Assembly (NCBI GenBank): GCA_900696595.1
Contig: CAADGT010000134.1
Span: 1 to 40,269 of the forward strand
Reading direction: 5' to 3'
Length of the DNA: 40,269 nucleotides
DNA from: an uncultured Chloroflexota bacterium
GTDB lineage: Bacteria > Chloroflexota > Anaerolineae > Anaerolineales > Villigracilaceae
In this document: piece after piece, positions 32,089-40,030 of the stretch
How the letters are laid out: each line of letters opens with the position of its first letter
How positions within the stretch are numbered: position 1 is the first letter of the stretch
Translations under genes and position numbers: made by a program
Notes under the pieces: generated by a model
What the model was told of the DNA's origin: nothing
The model's input: only the letters and a program-made list of their open reading frames with translations
Databases searched by the model: none

Positions 32089-32119
32089 CCCCGCCACAAT
32101 CGAATAGCCCGTAAAGACA

Positions 32120-32299
32120 CTCTTATCCAGAGAGGCGGAGGGAACGGCCCGGTGATGCCTCGACAACCAGTGGAGCGGTCAAGTAGTCTGATAGTCATGT
32201 AGTCGAATGGTCAAGACCATGCGACCGCGCGGCGAAGAGACCAACGGACCAACCCGCCAGGTGCCAATTCCGACAGACGGATGTTCTGGGAGATGAGAG
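32120..32299 (+). promoter_or_regulatory. SAM-I (S-box) riboswitch with enlarged arm
   Basis: The conserved core is clear: CTCTTATCCAGAGAGGCGG (P1/P2 start), AGGGAACGGCCCGGTGATGCC, CGACAACC, GGTGCCAATTCC and the closing GATGAGAG. It binds S-adenosylmethionine and turns off metK through the terminator that follows. The aptamer is about 180 bases, far longer than the usual about 110, because the arm between CGACAACC and GGTGCCAATTCC contains an extra about 80 bases, closed by GCGGTC/GACCGC and including an octamer array (AAGTAGTC, TGATAGTC, ATGTAGTC, GAATGGTC) and an ATGGTC-AA-GACCAT hairpin. Confidence 0.93.
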
Positions 32300-32321
32300 G
32301 GTAAATACTGCAACGCATGTT

Positions 32322-32360
32322 ATTGCCCTTTCTGCGCGTCTGGAAGGGCAATTTTCATTT
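32322..32360 (+). terminator. Riboswitch-controlled terminator
   Basis: ATTGCCCTT and AAGGGCAAT pair, followed by TTTCATTT, 17 bases before metK. This is the expected expression platform of the SAM riboswitch. Confidence 0.8.
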
Positions 32361-32376
32361 CACAAGGAGAAACACA

Positions 32377-33597
32377 ATGAGCAATACTTTTATGACCTCC
32401 CCCAAACTGATGTTCACATCGGAATCAGTGACGGAAGGCCACCCCGACAAGATCTGCGACCAGGTTTCGGATGCCGTGCTGGACGCCTGCCTCGAGCAGG
32501 ACCCGCGCTCGCGCGTGGCGTGCGAAACAGCCGTCAAGACCGGTTATGTGATGCTGCTGGGCGAGATCACCACCAACGCGCAGTTCAATTACGATGAACT
32601 TGTGCGCAAGACTGTCAACGAGATCGGTTACGACTCGAGCGACAAGGGATTCGACGGTTCGTCCTGCGGCGTGCTGGTCGCCATCGCCAAACAATCCGGC
32701 GACATTGCCATGGGCGTGAATCACGCGCTCGAAACCCGCGACGGGCATCGCCTGACCGACGAGGAGGTTGAATCCATCGGCGCGGGCGACCAGGGCATGA
32801 TGTTCGGCTTTGCCTGCAACGAAACTCCGACCCTGATGCCGATGCCGATCTATCTGGAGCATAAACTGACGCGCAAGCAGAGCGAACTGCGCAAGAGCGG
32901 CGCGATCAAATGGCTGAGACCCGACGCCAAGAGCCAGGTGACGATTGAGTATTCGAATGGCAAGCCGGCGCGGGTGGATACGGTGTTGATTTCGACCCAG
33001 CACTCGCCGGATGTCTCGCAGAATGAAATCACTGAAACCGTCACCGAAGAGATCATCATGAAGACTCTGCCCGAAAACCTGGTGGATAAAAACCTGAAGG
33101 TCTTCGTTAACCCAACCGGTCGCTTCGTCGTCGGCGGACCGATGGGCGACGCGGGGGTGACGGGACGCAAGATCATCGTGGACACCTACGGCGGCATGGG
33201 GCGTCACGGCGGCGGCGCGTTCTCCGGGAAGGACCCGACGAAGGTGGACCGCTCCGCGGCGTATGCGGCCCGTTATGTGGCGAAGAACATCGTCGCCGCC
33301 GGGCTGGCCGACCGCGTGGAAGTGCAGGTGGCTTATGCCATCGGTGTGGCGCATCCGCTTTCGGTGAACGTGGAGACTTTCGGCACGGCAAAGATCGCCG
33401 ACGAGAAAATCGCCAAACTGATTGACGAACTCTTCGACCTTCGCCCGGGCGCGATCATCCGCGACCTCGGACTGCGCAAGCCGATCTATCGCAAGACGGC
33501 GGCGTACGGTCACTTCGGGCGCGACGATATCGAATTCCCCTGGGAGCGCACGGATAAGGCGGAGGCGTTGAAGAAGGCGGCGGGGATCGGTTCGTAA
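32377..33597 (+). CDS. metK: S-adenosylmethionine synthetase
   Basis: 406 residues; makes S-adenosylmethionine from methionine and ATP in the cytoplasm. Landmarks: [19 protein letters not shown] (in parts), [33 protein letters not shown] 32377 follows AAGGAGA and is preferred over an in-frame start inside the terminator. Feedback control by the SAM-I riboswitch directly upstream is evident. A strong terminator follows, so it is monocistronic. Confidence 0.98.
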   Translation: MSNTFMTSPKLMFTSESVTEGHPDKICDQVSDAVLDACLEQDPRSRVACETAVKTGYVMLLGEITTNAQFNYDELVRKTVNEIGYDSSDKGFDGSSCGVLVAIAKQSGDIAMGVNHALETRDGHRLTDEEVESIGAGDQGMMFGFACNETPTLMPMPIYLEHKLTRKQSELRKSGAIKWLRPDAKSQVTIEYSNGKPARVDTVLISTQHSPDVSQNEITETVTEEIIMKTLPENLVDKNLKVFVNPTGRFVVGGPMGDAGVTGRKIIVDTYGGMGRHGGGAFSGKDPTKVDRSAAYAARYVAKNIVAAGLADRVEVQVAYAIGVAHPLSVNVETFGTAKIADEKIAKLIDELFDLRPGAIIRDLGLRKPIYRKTAAYGHFGRDDIEFPWERTDKAEALKKAAGIGS

Positions 33598-33624
33598 GCC
33601 GCGATGCGCCATTCGAAAGAAAGC

Positions 33625-33659
33625 AAAAGCGCCTCTGATAAATCAGGGGCGCTTTTTTT
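33625..33659 (+). terminator. Intrinsic terminator of metK
   Basis: AAAAGCGCCTCTGAT-AA-ATCAGGGGCGCTTTTTTT, a 14-bp stem with one wobble and a long T-tract. Confidence 0.93.
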
Positions 33660-33739
33660 GTTTTACCCGTGGAGTTTGTCCCCGGTTTTCCCTGCTTCGA
33701 TAAACTCAGCGCAAACCCGGCGGCGCGCTGCGAGGGAAT

Positions 33740-33761
33740 CCTGCGCCGGAAACGGCGCAGG
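33740..33761 (+). other. Hairpin with GAAA tetraloop
   Basis: CCTGCGCCG-GAAA-CGGCGCAGG, a 9-bp perfect stem in the gap between metK and the LysM gene, followed by GAGAAGGAGGATC but no start codon. No T-tract. Function unclear; possibly part of a repeat or a small transcript. Confidence 0.5.
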
Positions 33762-33831
33762 GAGAAGGAGGATCAACCTGTCTGATCTGTTTTGCGCGCA
33801 TGTAGTTGATCGGGCGTCAAATCGAATCTGA

Positions 33832-33837
33832 TATAAT
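33832..33837 (+). promoter_or_regulatory. -10 element of the LysM gene (near-leaderless)
   Basis: TATAAT eight bases before ATG 33846. No Shine-Dalgarno lies between them. A TTGATC lies 20 bases upstream, too far for an ideal -35. Confidence 0.55.
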
Positions 33838-33845
33838 TTTTTACG

Positions 33846-34682
33846 ATGAATCCAAAACGATTTTTTATTTTATTGACGCTGTTCAGCCTGTTGTTGTTCG
33901 GCTTGTGGCTTCCTGCAAACGCCGCGCCGCGCGCGCAGCAATACGTCACCCCCACGCCCGGCGCGGATGGGCGCATTCTTTACGTCGTCCAGCCGGGGGA
34001 TAACTGTTTCCGCGTGGCGGCTTTGCATGGCATCACAGTGGATCAATTGCGGCAGTTGAACTCCAAACTGGATGAGAACTGTACGCTCGTCGAAGGACAG
34101 GAATTGTTGATTGGCGTTGTCGCCGCGGCGACCGCAACCGTCGCGCCAAACCAGTCTGCGGTCACGCCGACGGTCACGCCCACGCCGTTGACCGGGTTGA
34201 CGCAGGTCTGTGTGTTATTGTTCAACGATGTGAACGGCAACGCCATGCGCGAGGAGGTCGAACCCGCCATTGAAGGCGGCGCGGTGAGTTTGACGGAGAT
34301 CAACGGGGCATATTCCGGCTCGCTGACGACGGCAATCCCCGACGATCCCGAGGCGTATCAGGGAATTTGTTTCGACGATATTCCCGCAGGCGCGTACAAC
34401 ATCACCATGGCGGTTCCCGATAATTTCAACCCGACCATGGCGTTGAATTATTCGTTAAAAGTCAACGCCGGCGACCGGGCGTTCGTGGATTTCGGCGCGC
34501 AGTCGCGGGATGTGGTGGTGGACCCCGGCGCGGAAGAAAATGAAAACGCGGGCGGCGGTTCGACCGCGCTCGGAATCTTCGGCGCGATCCTTGTGTTGGG
34601 CGGCGCGGGGCTGGGATATTACGCCTGGCGCAGCGGCAAACCCGAAAGCCGGCTGGCGGGCGGCGGGATGTTGAAGAAGTAA
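33846..34682 (+). CDS. LysM surface protein with single C-terminal membrane anchor
   Basis: 278 residues. A signal peptide (FFILLTLFSLLLFGLWLPANA), a LysM domain at about 40-90 (YVVQPGDNCFRVAALHGITVDQLRQLN in parts, EGQELLIG) that probably binds peptidoglycan or chitin-like glycans, a Thr/Pro-rich linker, an SdrD-B-like beta domain (VCVLLFNDVNGNAMREEVEP, AIEGGAVSLTE), then a C-terminal helix (ALGIFGAILVLGGAGLGYYAW) with a short basic tail. Likely exposed on the outer face of the membrane. ATG only eight bases from TATAAT suggests leaderless translation. Confidence 0.87.
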   Translation: MNPKRFFILLTLFSLLLFGLWLPANAAPRAQQYVTPTPGADGRILYVVQPGDNCFRVAALHGITVDQLRQLNSKLDENCTLVEGQELLIGVVAAATATVAPNQSAVTPTVTPTPLTGLTQVCVLLFNDVNGNAMREEVEPAIEGGAVSLTEINGAYSGSLTTAIPDDPEAYQGICFDDIPAGAYNITMAVPDNFNPTMALNYSLKVNAGDRAFVDFGAQSRDVVVDPGAEENENAGGGSTALGIFGAILVLGGAGLGYYAWRSGKPESRLAGGGMLKK

Positions 34683-34693
34683 ATGAAAATACA

Positions 34694-34731
34694 GGCGACG
34701 GTCACTTCAAAAGCGACCGTCGCCTTTTAAT
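34694..34731. terminator. Bidirectional terminator overlapping the rnhB 3' end
   Basis: AGGCGACGGTC, 11-base loop, GACCGTCGCCT, then TTTTAATTT on the plus strand; on the minus strand it overlaps the last codons of rnhB and is followed by GTATTTTC. The stem sequence GGCGACGGTC is shared with the palindrome at 27681. Confidence 0.82.
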
Positions 34732-35337
34732 TTGAAACGTCTTTCGATGGACGGGGGAAGGACCGAGTTCGTGAATCTTTTTTTGATGCAGTAAAGTGCC
34801 ATACCCCTTGTGACGCGCGAATTGATATTCGGGATAATCTTTGTGCAGGGCTGTCATCCATTCGTCGCGGGCGGTCTTGGCGAGGATCGAAGCGCAGGCA
34901 ACGCTCAGGCATTTTGCGTCGCCTTTGACGATGGCGGTCTGGGGGATGTCGAGTTCGGGGAGTTCGAGTCGGAAGTCGGTCAGCAGATAGTCTGGGAATT
35001 GATTCAACGATTCGAGCGCGCGGCTCGCCGCCAGCCGGGTGGCGGGTACGATTCCCATCTGGTCTATTTCTTCGCTGGAGGCGAATCCGACTCCGTGCGC
35101 GAGGGCGGTCGCGCGGATGAGCGGCGCGAGGGCGAAACGCTCACGGGGAGTCAACTGTTTGGAATCGCGCACCCGGCTCAAAGTCCGGAGAAGATGCGGG
35201 CGCCTGTGGGGGAGGATCACCGTCCCGACGCAGACCGGCCCGGCGAGGGCGCCGCGTCCGGCTTCGTCCAACCCGGCAATGAGGGGATGCGCGCGCCAGA
35301 GTTTTTTTTCGTAGGAGAGGTCAGGGTCTTGAGTCAT
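34702..35337 (-). CDS. rnhB: Ribonuclease HII
   Basis: 211 residues; removes RNA from RNA-DNA hybrids and misincorporated ribonucleotides. Active-site motif LDEAGRGALAGPV, further acidic residue in LTDF, the conserved VKGDAKCLSVACASILAKTARD region (in parts) and HKGYGT near the C-terminus. The start ATG lies inside the 3' end of the glycosyltransferase gene (17-base overlap), so the two are co-transcribed. The C-terminus overlaps a terminator stem. Confidence 0.96.
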   Translation of the reverse strand: MTQDPDLSYEKKLWRAHPLIAGLDEAGRGALAGPVCVGTVILPHRRPHLLRTLSRVRDSKQLTPRERFALAPLIRATALAHGVGFASSEEIDQMGIVPATRLAASRALESLNQFPDYLLTDFRLELPELDIPQTAIVKGDAKCLSVACASILAKTARDEWMTALHKDYPEYQFARHKGYGTLLHQKKIHELGPSPVHRKTFQIKRRRSLLK

Positions 35338-36052
35338 ACGCGCCGCGCATCGCGTTGAGGTGGATGCGGAAGATGTCGCCGATCATGCGCAGGGCGTCGC
35401 GCACCGCGTTGACTTTGCTGTCGGGGTCGTAGTACCAGTGGATGGGGATCTCGCGGATGCGAAGTTTTCCGCGGCGGGCGAGGTAGAGCAGTTCGATGTC
35501 GAACGACCAGCCGGCGAGCGTTTGTTTGCGAAAGAGATTTTCGGTCGTTGCGGCGCGGAAGCATTTGAAGCCGCATTGCGTGTCGTTCAAGCCCGGCAGG
35601 ATCAAACTGCGGATGGCGAAGTTGATGGCGCGCCCGCCGATGTGGCGGTAGGACGGTTCGTTGTAACGGATGGACCCTTTTGCTTCGCGCGAGCCGATGG
35701 CGATGTCGAAATCGTTGAGCGCGGGCGGCAGGAATTTGGGCAGGTCTTCGATGGGCATCGAAAGGTCGGCGTCGCAGATGAAGCGGTATTCGCCGCGCGC
35801 CGCCAACATGCCGCGCCGCACGGCGTTGCCCTTGCCGTTGCGCTCCTCGTGGATCACGCGCAGGGTTGGGCGGTCTTTGGCGAATTCATTTGCAATTGCC
35901 AGTGTGGCGTCCGAACTGCCGTTTTCCACCACGATCACTTCGCTGGCGTAGTCTTGCGCTTTTAGAAAAGAGAAGATCTGGTCGAGCGCGCGCGGCAGGC
36001 GGTTTTCCTCGTTATGGGCGGGGATGACGATTGAAAGGAAGGGGGATGACAA
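35321..36052 (-). CDS. Family 2 glycosyltransferase (dolichyl-phosphate glucose synthase-like)
   Basis: 243 residues, cytoplasmic GT-A fold. LSIVIPAHNEENRL, VIVVENGSSDAT, the metal-binding DAD in FICDADLSMP, IGSREAKGS and the DTQCGFKCF segment match polyprenyl-phosphate glycosyltransferases that charge lipid carriers with a sugar for export. There is no C-terminal membrane helix, so it probably associates peripherally. It starts six bases from the NERD-like gene's stop and overlaps rnhB. Sugar donor not determined. Confidence 0.88.
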   Translation of the reverse strand: MSSPFLSIVIPAHNEENRLPRALDQIFSFLKAQDYASEVIVVENGSSDATLAIANEFAKDRPTLRVIHEERNGKGNAVRRGMLAARGEYRFICDADLSMPIEDLPKFLPPALNDFDIAIGSREAKGSIRYNEPSYRHIGGRAINFAIRSLILPGLNDTQCGFKCFRAATTENLFRKQTLAGWSFDIELLYLARRGKLRIREIPIHWYYDPDSKVNAVRDALRMIGDIFRIHLNAMRGAYDSRP

Positions 36053-36058
36053 GGCGGC

Positions 36059-36871
36059 TTATTGGTTGAAATAGAAGAGAAATGCGGCGCCGGCTACGAG
36101 CAGGCAACACTCGAAAAGCCCCAGCCCGGCGAGAAGCAGCCATTGGGCGCGCGATACGGCGGATGTCTTTTTTTGCGGCGCAGGTTTTGGGGCTTGCCGC
36201 GCGGGGCTTGGCTGCCTGCCTGCCGCAGGGGGGCGGGCTGGGCTTCCCTCTTTTTTTTCGGGGGACGACGGCTCGCGCAATTCGGGGATCAAGATGCGAT
36301 CCACCAGGTTTGCGATATTCTCCGCCCGCATGACGGGCTTTGCCTGGTTGAGTTGGTTTGCAAATTGCCGCACGGCGTCGCTGCGAACAATGCGGATGGC
36401 GGGCTGAACGGCTTCGATTTGCGCGCCGGGATCCGTGCAGATCAACACCGGCTCGACCTCCACAGGGACATGGATGTTGTTGATTTCGAGGTATTTTTGA
36501 AAACCGCGCGCAAGTTTTGTAACGTACTCCACCAGGTTCTGCCTGGCGGGCGTTGTCGTTCCATTTTTGAGCGTATTCCATTCCCTGCCCCTGGCTTCGA
36601 AATGCCCTTTTACTGGCGAGGCAAAAATCACAGAGATCGAGCCGGGACCCACCAGGATGAGCGGGATGAGAATGTCGCTTTCCAGCAGGGAAAAATTGCG
36701 GATGACGGCATATCCCTTGTCCAGCATCCTGTCCAGTTGGGCGATGACCTTTTCCTGCGCTTCCAGTTCGGCGGGCCAGTCCAAGCCGTATGTCAACGCG
36801 CCCTGGGCGCGCGCGACGACGCCGATGTTGCCTTGCCGGTCGCGAAAGGGGGTTTTATCGTACACGCGCAT
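36059..36871 (-). CDS. Membrane-anchored NERD-like protein, active site degenerate
   Basis: 270 residues from ATG 36871, which has AGGTGA five bases upstream (GTG 36880 is the in-frame alternative). Residues about 40-160 resemble the nuclease-related NERD domain (EKVIAQLDRMLDKGYAVIRNF, ILVGPGSISVIFASPVKGHF in parts), but the E-x-K expected after the glycine-rich turn reads FAS, so nuclease activity is unlikely. A Pro/Ala/Lys-rich linker and one C-terminal helix (WLLLAGLGLFECCLLVAGAAF) follow. Domain call is moderate. Confidence 0.65.
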   Translation of the reverse strand: MRVYDKTPFRDRQGNIGVVARAQGALTYGLDWPAELEAQEKVIAQLDRMLDKGYAVIRNFSLLESDILIPLILVGPGSISVIFASPVKGHFEARGREWNTLKNGTTTPARQNLVEYVTKLARGFQKYLEINNIHVPVEVEPVLICTDPGAQIEAVQPAIRIVRSDAVRQFANQLNQAKPVMRAENIANLVDRILIPELREPSSPEKKEGSPARPPAAGRQPSPARQAPKPAPQKKTSAVSRAQWLLLAGLGLFECCLLVAGAAFLFYFNQ

Positions 36872-36880
36872 AAACTTCAC

Positions 36881-37183
36881 CTAAAAGAATGGAACGTTTT
36901 CCAGCTCGTCGCAAGAGGCGTTCTCTTTTGTCGAAATAAACTCGCGGCCTCCCGCTTGCGCAATTTGAACGGGCTTGAAGAGATCGAACGTGCTTGCCAT
37001 CAATTCCCGGCGCGACCCTGTGACAAAATACATCCCTTTTTGAAGCCGTTCCAGCAGGGTTTTGCGGTCGAGCGTCAGCCGGTCCGAGAAGGTGAATCCG
37101 CGCCGTTCATAGGCGCGCACCGCGGCGATCTGCCCGCTTTTGTGCCGAACCGCTTCGATTACGCCGTCTATCTTTTTTGCCAT
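36881..37183 (-). CDS. Conserved-looking hypothetical protein, 100 residues
   Basis: Starts MAKKIDGVIEAVRH at ATG 37183, preceded by CCGGAGGTC, an excellent ribosome-binding site. It is mixed charged and soluble, with no signal peptide or membrane segment; YERRGFTFSDRLTLDRKTLLERLQKG and KGMYFVTGSRR (in parts) suggest a small beta-rich domain. The stop lies 10 bases from the next gene's start, so it is co-transcribed with the NERD-like gene. Family not recognised. Confidence 0.8.
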   Translation of the reverse strand: MAKKIDGVIEAVRHKSGQIAAVRAYERRGFTFSDRLTLDRKTLLERLQKGMYFVTGSRRELMASTFDLFKPVQIAQAGGREFISTKENASCDELENVPFF

Positions 37184-37216
37184 GAGTTGACCTCCGGTGA
37201 ATTTTAACACAGCGCG

Positions 37217-37258
37217 AAAAAAAAGAGAGGTGAAATGCCGGTGCATTGCGCCTCTCTC
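37217..37258 (-). terminator. Terminator after tRNA-Pro
   Basis: On the minus strand AGAGAGG-CGC-AATGC pairs with GCATT-TCAC-CTCTCT, an interrupted stem, followed by eight Ts. Confidence 0.75.
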
Positions 37259-37304
37259 AGCCACTCCCATGCCTGCGTTGGAGAAAGCCTTCCACGCATG
37301 TGAG

Positions 37305-37379
37305 TCGGGGCGATAGGATTCGAACCTACGACCTCTTGCTCCCAAAGCAAGCGCGCTAGCCGGACTGCGCCACGCCCCG
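37305..37379 (-). tRNA. tRNA-Pro (anticodon TGG)
   Basis: Acceptor CGGGGCG pairs with CGCCCCG, the anticodon arm is CTTGC-TTTGGGA-GCAAG with TGG at 34-36, the T-arm is GTAGG-TTCGAAT-CCTAT, and the discriminator is A. The C1-G72 pair is typical of bacterial tRNA-Pro. CCA is not encoded (CTC follows), unlike the tRNA-Gln at 20984. Confidence 0.95.
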
Positions 37380-37399
37380 ATATGATAAAGCGTGCCGAG

Positions 37400-37405
37400 T
37401 ATAAT
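37400..37405 (+). promoter_or_regulatory. -10 element of the esterase gene (near-leaderless)
   Basis: TATAAT seven bases before ATG 37413; no recognisable -35 at 16-18 bases. Confidence 0.55.
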
Positions 37406-37412
37406 GCGGGGG

Positions 37413-38297
37413 ATGAATCTCCGTCAAGCAACCCTCGCCCTCATCTTGGTCGCGCTTCTCCCCGGACTTTCAGCCTGTTTCTCCTCAAATGAAGTTCCCC
37501 CCGCCGCAACATTTCCCCCCTCTCCGCCCACCGCGACATCCACCCCAACCTTAATCCCTCCCTCGCCGACGCCCACCCCGCTGACCTGCCTCACGCAACC
37601 CGGCGGGGTCGAGGAGGGCGTTGTCAATGCCACCGTCCCGCCGCAGGAATATCTCATCTACCTACCGCCCTGTTATCACGAACAAACAGACAAGCGCTAT
37701 CCCGTCCTGTATCTGTTGCACGGACAGACCTTCACTGACGATCAATGGGTCAGGCTGGGCGTGCCGCAGAGCGTTGACCGGATGATCCTCGCGGACGAAA
37801 GCGCTCCCTTCATCGTCGTCTTCCCCGACGACCGCTACTGGAACAGCGCCTACGGCCCCGACTTTGGCGACCGCTTCATCGGCGCGCTCATCCCCTACAT
37901 TGACGCGACCTATCGCGCCATTCCAGATCGCGAACACCGCGCCCTGGGCGGCCTCTCGCGCGGCGGCGGCTGGACGGCGGAACTCGGCTTCAAGAACCCG
38001 AACCTCTTCGGCTCGCTCGGCTTCCATTCCCCCGCCATCTTCACCGGCGACGCGTATGCGGTCGAAAAGCAGTTGTTATCCATCCCGGAGGAACTTCGCC
38101 CGCGCATCTGGGTGGATGCGGGCGAGAACGACCGCGAACTGCCCAGCATCCGCGAATTCGAGCGTATGCTCACCCGCAACGCCATCCCGCACGAATTCCA
38201 CTTCTTCTCCGGCGACCACTCCGAAACCTACTGGGGCGCGCACGTCCGCAACTACCTGCTCTGGTATGCCCAGGGCTGGGCCGAACCGCCAGAATGA
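37413..38297 (+). CDS. Putative esterase lipoprotein (esterase D / IroE-like fold)
   Basis: 294 residues from ATG 37413 (MNLRQATLALI). Lipoprotein signal peptide with lipobox GLSAC, then a Pro/Thr-rich spacer to about residue 60. The alpha/beta-hydrolase domain has the oxyanion segment LYLLHGQTFTDDQW, nucleophile Ser in GLSRGGGW, acid in DAGENDRE and His in SGDHSETYW. Probably hydrolyses an ester or acyl group outside the cell; substrate unknown. In-frame ATG at 37392 lies before the -10 box and is rejected as a start. Confidence 0.88.
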   Translation: MNLRQATLALILVALLPGLSACFSSNEVPPAATFPPSPPTATSTPTLIPPSPTPTPLTCLTQPGGVEEGVVNATVPPQEYLIYLPPCYHEQTDKRYPVLYLLHGQTFTDDQWVRLGVPQSVDRMILADESAPFIVVFPDDRYWNSAYGPDFGDRFIGALIPYIDATYRAIPDREHRALGGLSRGGGWTAELGFKNPNLFGSLGFHSPAIFTGDAYAVEKQLLSIPEELRPRIWVDAGENDRELPSIREFERMLTRNAIPHEFHFFSGDHSETYWGAHVRNYLLWYAQGWAEPPE

Positions 38298-38305
38298 CCG
38301 TACGT

Positions 38306-38311
38306 TATAAT
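38306..38311 (+). promoter_or_regulatory. -10 element before galE
   Basis: TATAAT 26 bases before the galE ATG, which has CCCAGGAGC as ribosome-binding site. No strong -35. Confidence 0.45.
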
Positions 38312-38337
38312 TTCCAAAATCCAACCCAGGAGCAATC

Positions 38338-39315
38338 ATGAATATCCTTGTCACAGGCGGCGCGGGTTACATCGGCTCCGCCACAGCGGAAGCGCTGATT
38401 CAAGCCGGGCATACCGTCGCCGTCTACGATTCACTCGTCACCGGACATCGCGCCGCGATCCCGGCCGGAGCGAAGTTCATCCACGCCTCGCTCGACGACA
38501 GCCACGCCCTCGCCGAGGCATTAACCTCAACCCAATTCGACGCGGTCATGCACTTCGCCGCCTTCATCGAAGCGGGCGAAAGCATGAAAGACCCCGGCAG
38601 ATTCTTTCGCAACAACTTCACAAACTCGCTTGCCTTAATGGAAACCGCAGTCAAAACCGGCGTGAAGCGATTTGTCTTTTCCTCCACCGCCGCGGTCTAT
38701 CAATCCAGCGACCAGCCGCTGACCGAAGAGTCGCCCATCGGGCCGACCAACGTCTACGGCCACACCAAACTGATGACTGAACAGGCGCTCGAATGGTATC
38801 GCTCCATCTTCGGCTTGCATTACGCCGCCCTGCGCTACTTCAACGCCTGCGGCGCATTGCCCGGGCGCGGCGAAGCCCACCAGCCCGAGTCGCACCTCAT
38901 TCCGCGCGTGTTGCAAATCGCATTGGGACAGGCCGAATCCGCAACGCTCTACGGCGCGGACTACCCCACCCCCGATGGAACCTGCATCCGCGACTACATC
39001 CACATTGCCGACCTCGTCTCGGCTCACCTGCTCGCCTTAGACGCATTGGAAACGCGCGACAAACTCATCTACAACGTGGGCAGCGGCAACGGCTTTTCCG
39101 TGAAGGAAGTCATCGAAACAGCGCGCCAGGTCACGGGTCACGCCATTCCGGTCGTCGAGCAACCGCGCCGCGCCGGAGATTCCGCCCGCCTTGTCGCATC
39201 CCCCGCCAAAATAAAAAAAGAACTCGGCTGGGAACCCAAATACACCAACCTGCAAGACATCCTCTCCAGCGCGTGGGACTGGCACACATCGCATCCGCGC
39301 GGCTACGAAAAATGA
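38338..39315 (+). CDS. galE: UDP-glucose 4-epimerase
   Basis: 325 residues of the short-chain dehydrogenase/reductase superfamily. NAD-binding GGAGYIGS at the N-terminus, catalytic FSSTAAVY and Y-x-x-x-K in VYGHTKLMTEQ, followed by YFNACGA and DGTCIRDYIHI, which are typical of GalE. It interconverts UDP-glucose and UDP-galactose for surface polysaccharides or galactose use. Its stop overlaps the ATG of the next gene (ATGA). Confidence 0.95.
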   Translation: MNILVTGGAGYIGSATAEALIQAGHTVAVYDSLVTGHRAAIPAGAKFIHASLDDSHALAEALTSTQFDAVMHFAAFIEAGESMKDPGRFFRNNFTNSLALMETAVKTGVKRFVFSSTAAVYQSSDQPLTEESPIGPTNVYGHTKLMTEQALEWYRSIFGLHYAALRYFNACGALPGRGEAHQPESHLIPRVLQIALGQAESATLYGADYPTPDGTCIRDYIHIADLVSAHLLALDALETRDKLIYNVGSGNGFSVKEVIETARQVTGHAIPVVEQPRRAGDSARLVASPAKIKKELGWEPKYTNLQDILSSAWDWHTSHPRGYEK

Positions 39316-40007
39316 CGTTCCGTTTTCATCGCATCCCGGTCGGCATTTGCAACTGCTATCTTCTGCGCGGCGAACGAACCGTCCTGATAGACGGCGGCGC
39401 ATGGGGCGGCTTCCCCGCGTTTCAAAAACATCTGCAAGACCTGGGCATAAACCCCAAAGAGATCGAACTCATCCTGCTCACGCACGGGCATTGGGATCAC
39501 ATCTCCTGCCTCGCCGACATTCAAAAAATCACCGGCGCGAAGATCGCCATTCATGAAAAGGACGCCTTCATGATCGAGACGGGCGAACCGCCTTTTCCCA
39601 ACGGGGTTACTTTATGGGGAAAATTGATGTCCTGGTCCGCGAAGCGGATTCTCCGCCCGCATCTTTCTCCGCTCAAAGCGGATACGGTTATTCTGGATGC
39701 CGGTCTTTCGCTGAAGCCTTTTGGGATCCCCGGCGAAGTCGCTTACACGCCCGGTCACACGATGGGGCATGTCAGCGTGATTCTCGAAAGCGGCGACGCC
39801 ATCGTCGGCGACATGGCCATGAACGACTGGTACCTGCGCCTCACCCCCGGCCTGCCCATCCTCGCGGACGATATACATCTGGTCGTCGAAAGTTGGAAGA
39901 AGATTCTGCCGCTCGGAATTAAACGCATCCACCCCGCGCATGGACGGGACTTTGATGTGGAAGTCATGAAGAGAGAGGTCGAGAGATTCGTAATGCGTAA
40001 TGCGTAA
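39312..40007 (+). CDS. Metallo-beta-lactamase-fold hydrolase
   Basis: 231 residues. Zinc-binding HGHWDH (LLTHGHWDHIS), His in YTPGHTMGHVS, bridging Asp in VGDMAMND and terminal His in HPAHGRD: all ligands of the glyoxalase-II-like branch are present. Translationally coupled to galE. The last codons (FVMRNA) are encoded by the heptamer CGTAATG repeated, so the C-terminus has been set by repeat sequence. Substrate unknown. Confidence 0.92.
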   Translation: MTFRFHRIPVGICNCYLLRGERTVLIDGGAWGGFPAFQKHLQDLGINPKEIELILLTHGHWDHISCLADIQKITGAKIAIHEKDAFMIETGEPPFPNGVTLWGKLMSWSAKRILRPHLSPLKADTVILDAGLSLKPFGIPGEVAYTPGHTMGHVSVILESGDAIVGDMAMNDWYLRLTPGLPILADDIHLVVESWKKILPLGIKRIHPAHGRDFDVEVMKREVERFVMRNA

Positions 40008-40030
40008 GACGGGAAAACTAAATCACACCA

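Noticed and set aside
32425-33612. Minus-strand open frame of 395 codons opposite metK
   Set aside because: Mirror of metK caused by codon bias; no start signal, and metK is unambiguous.
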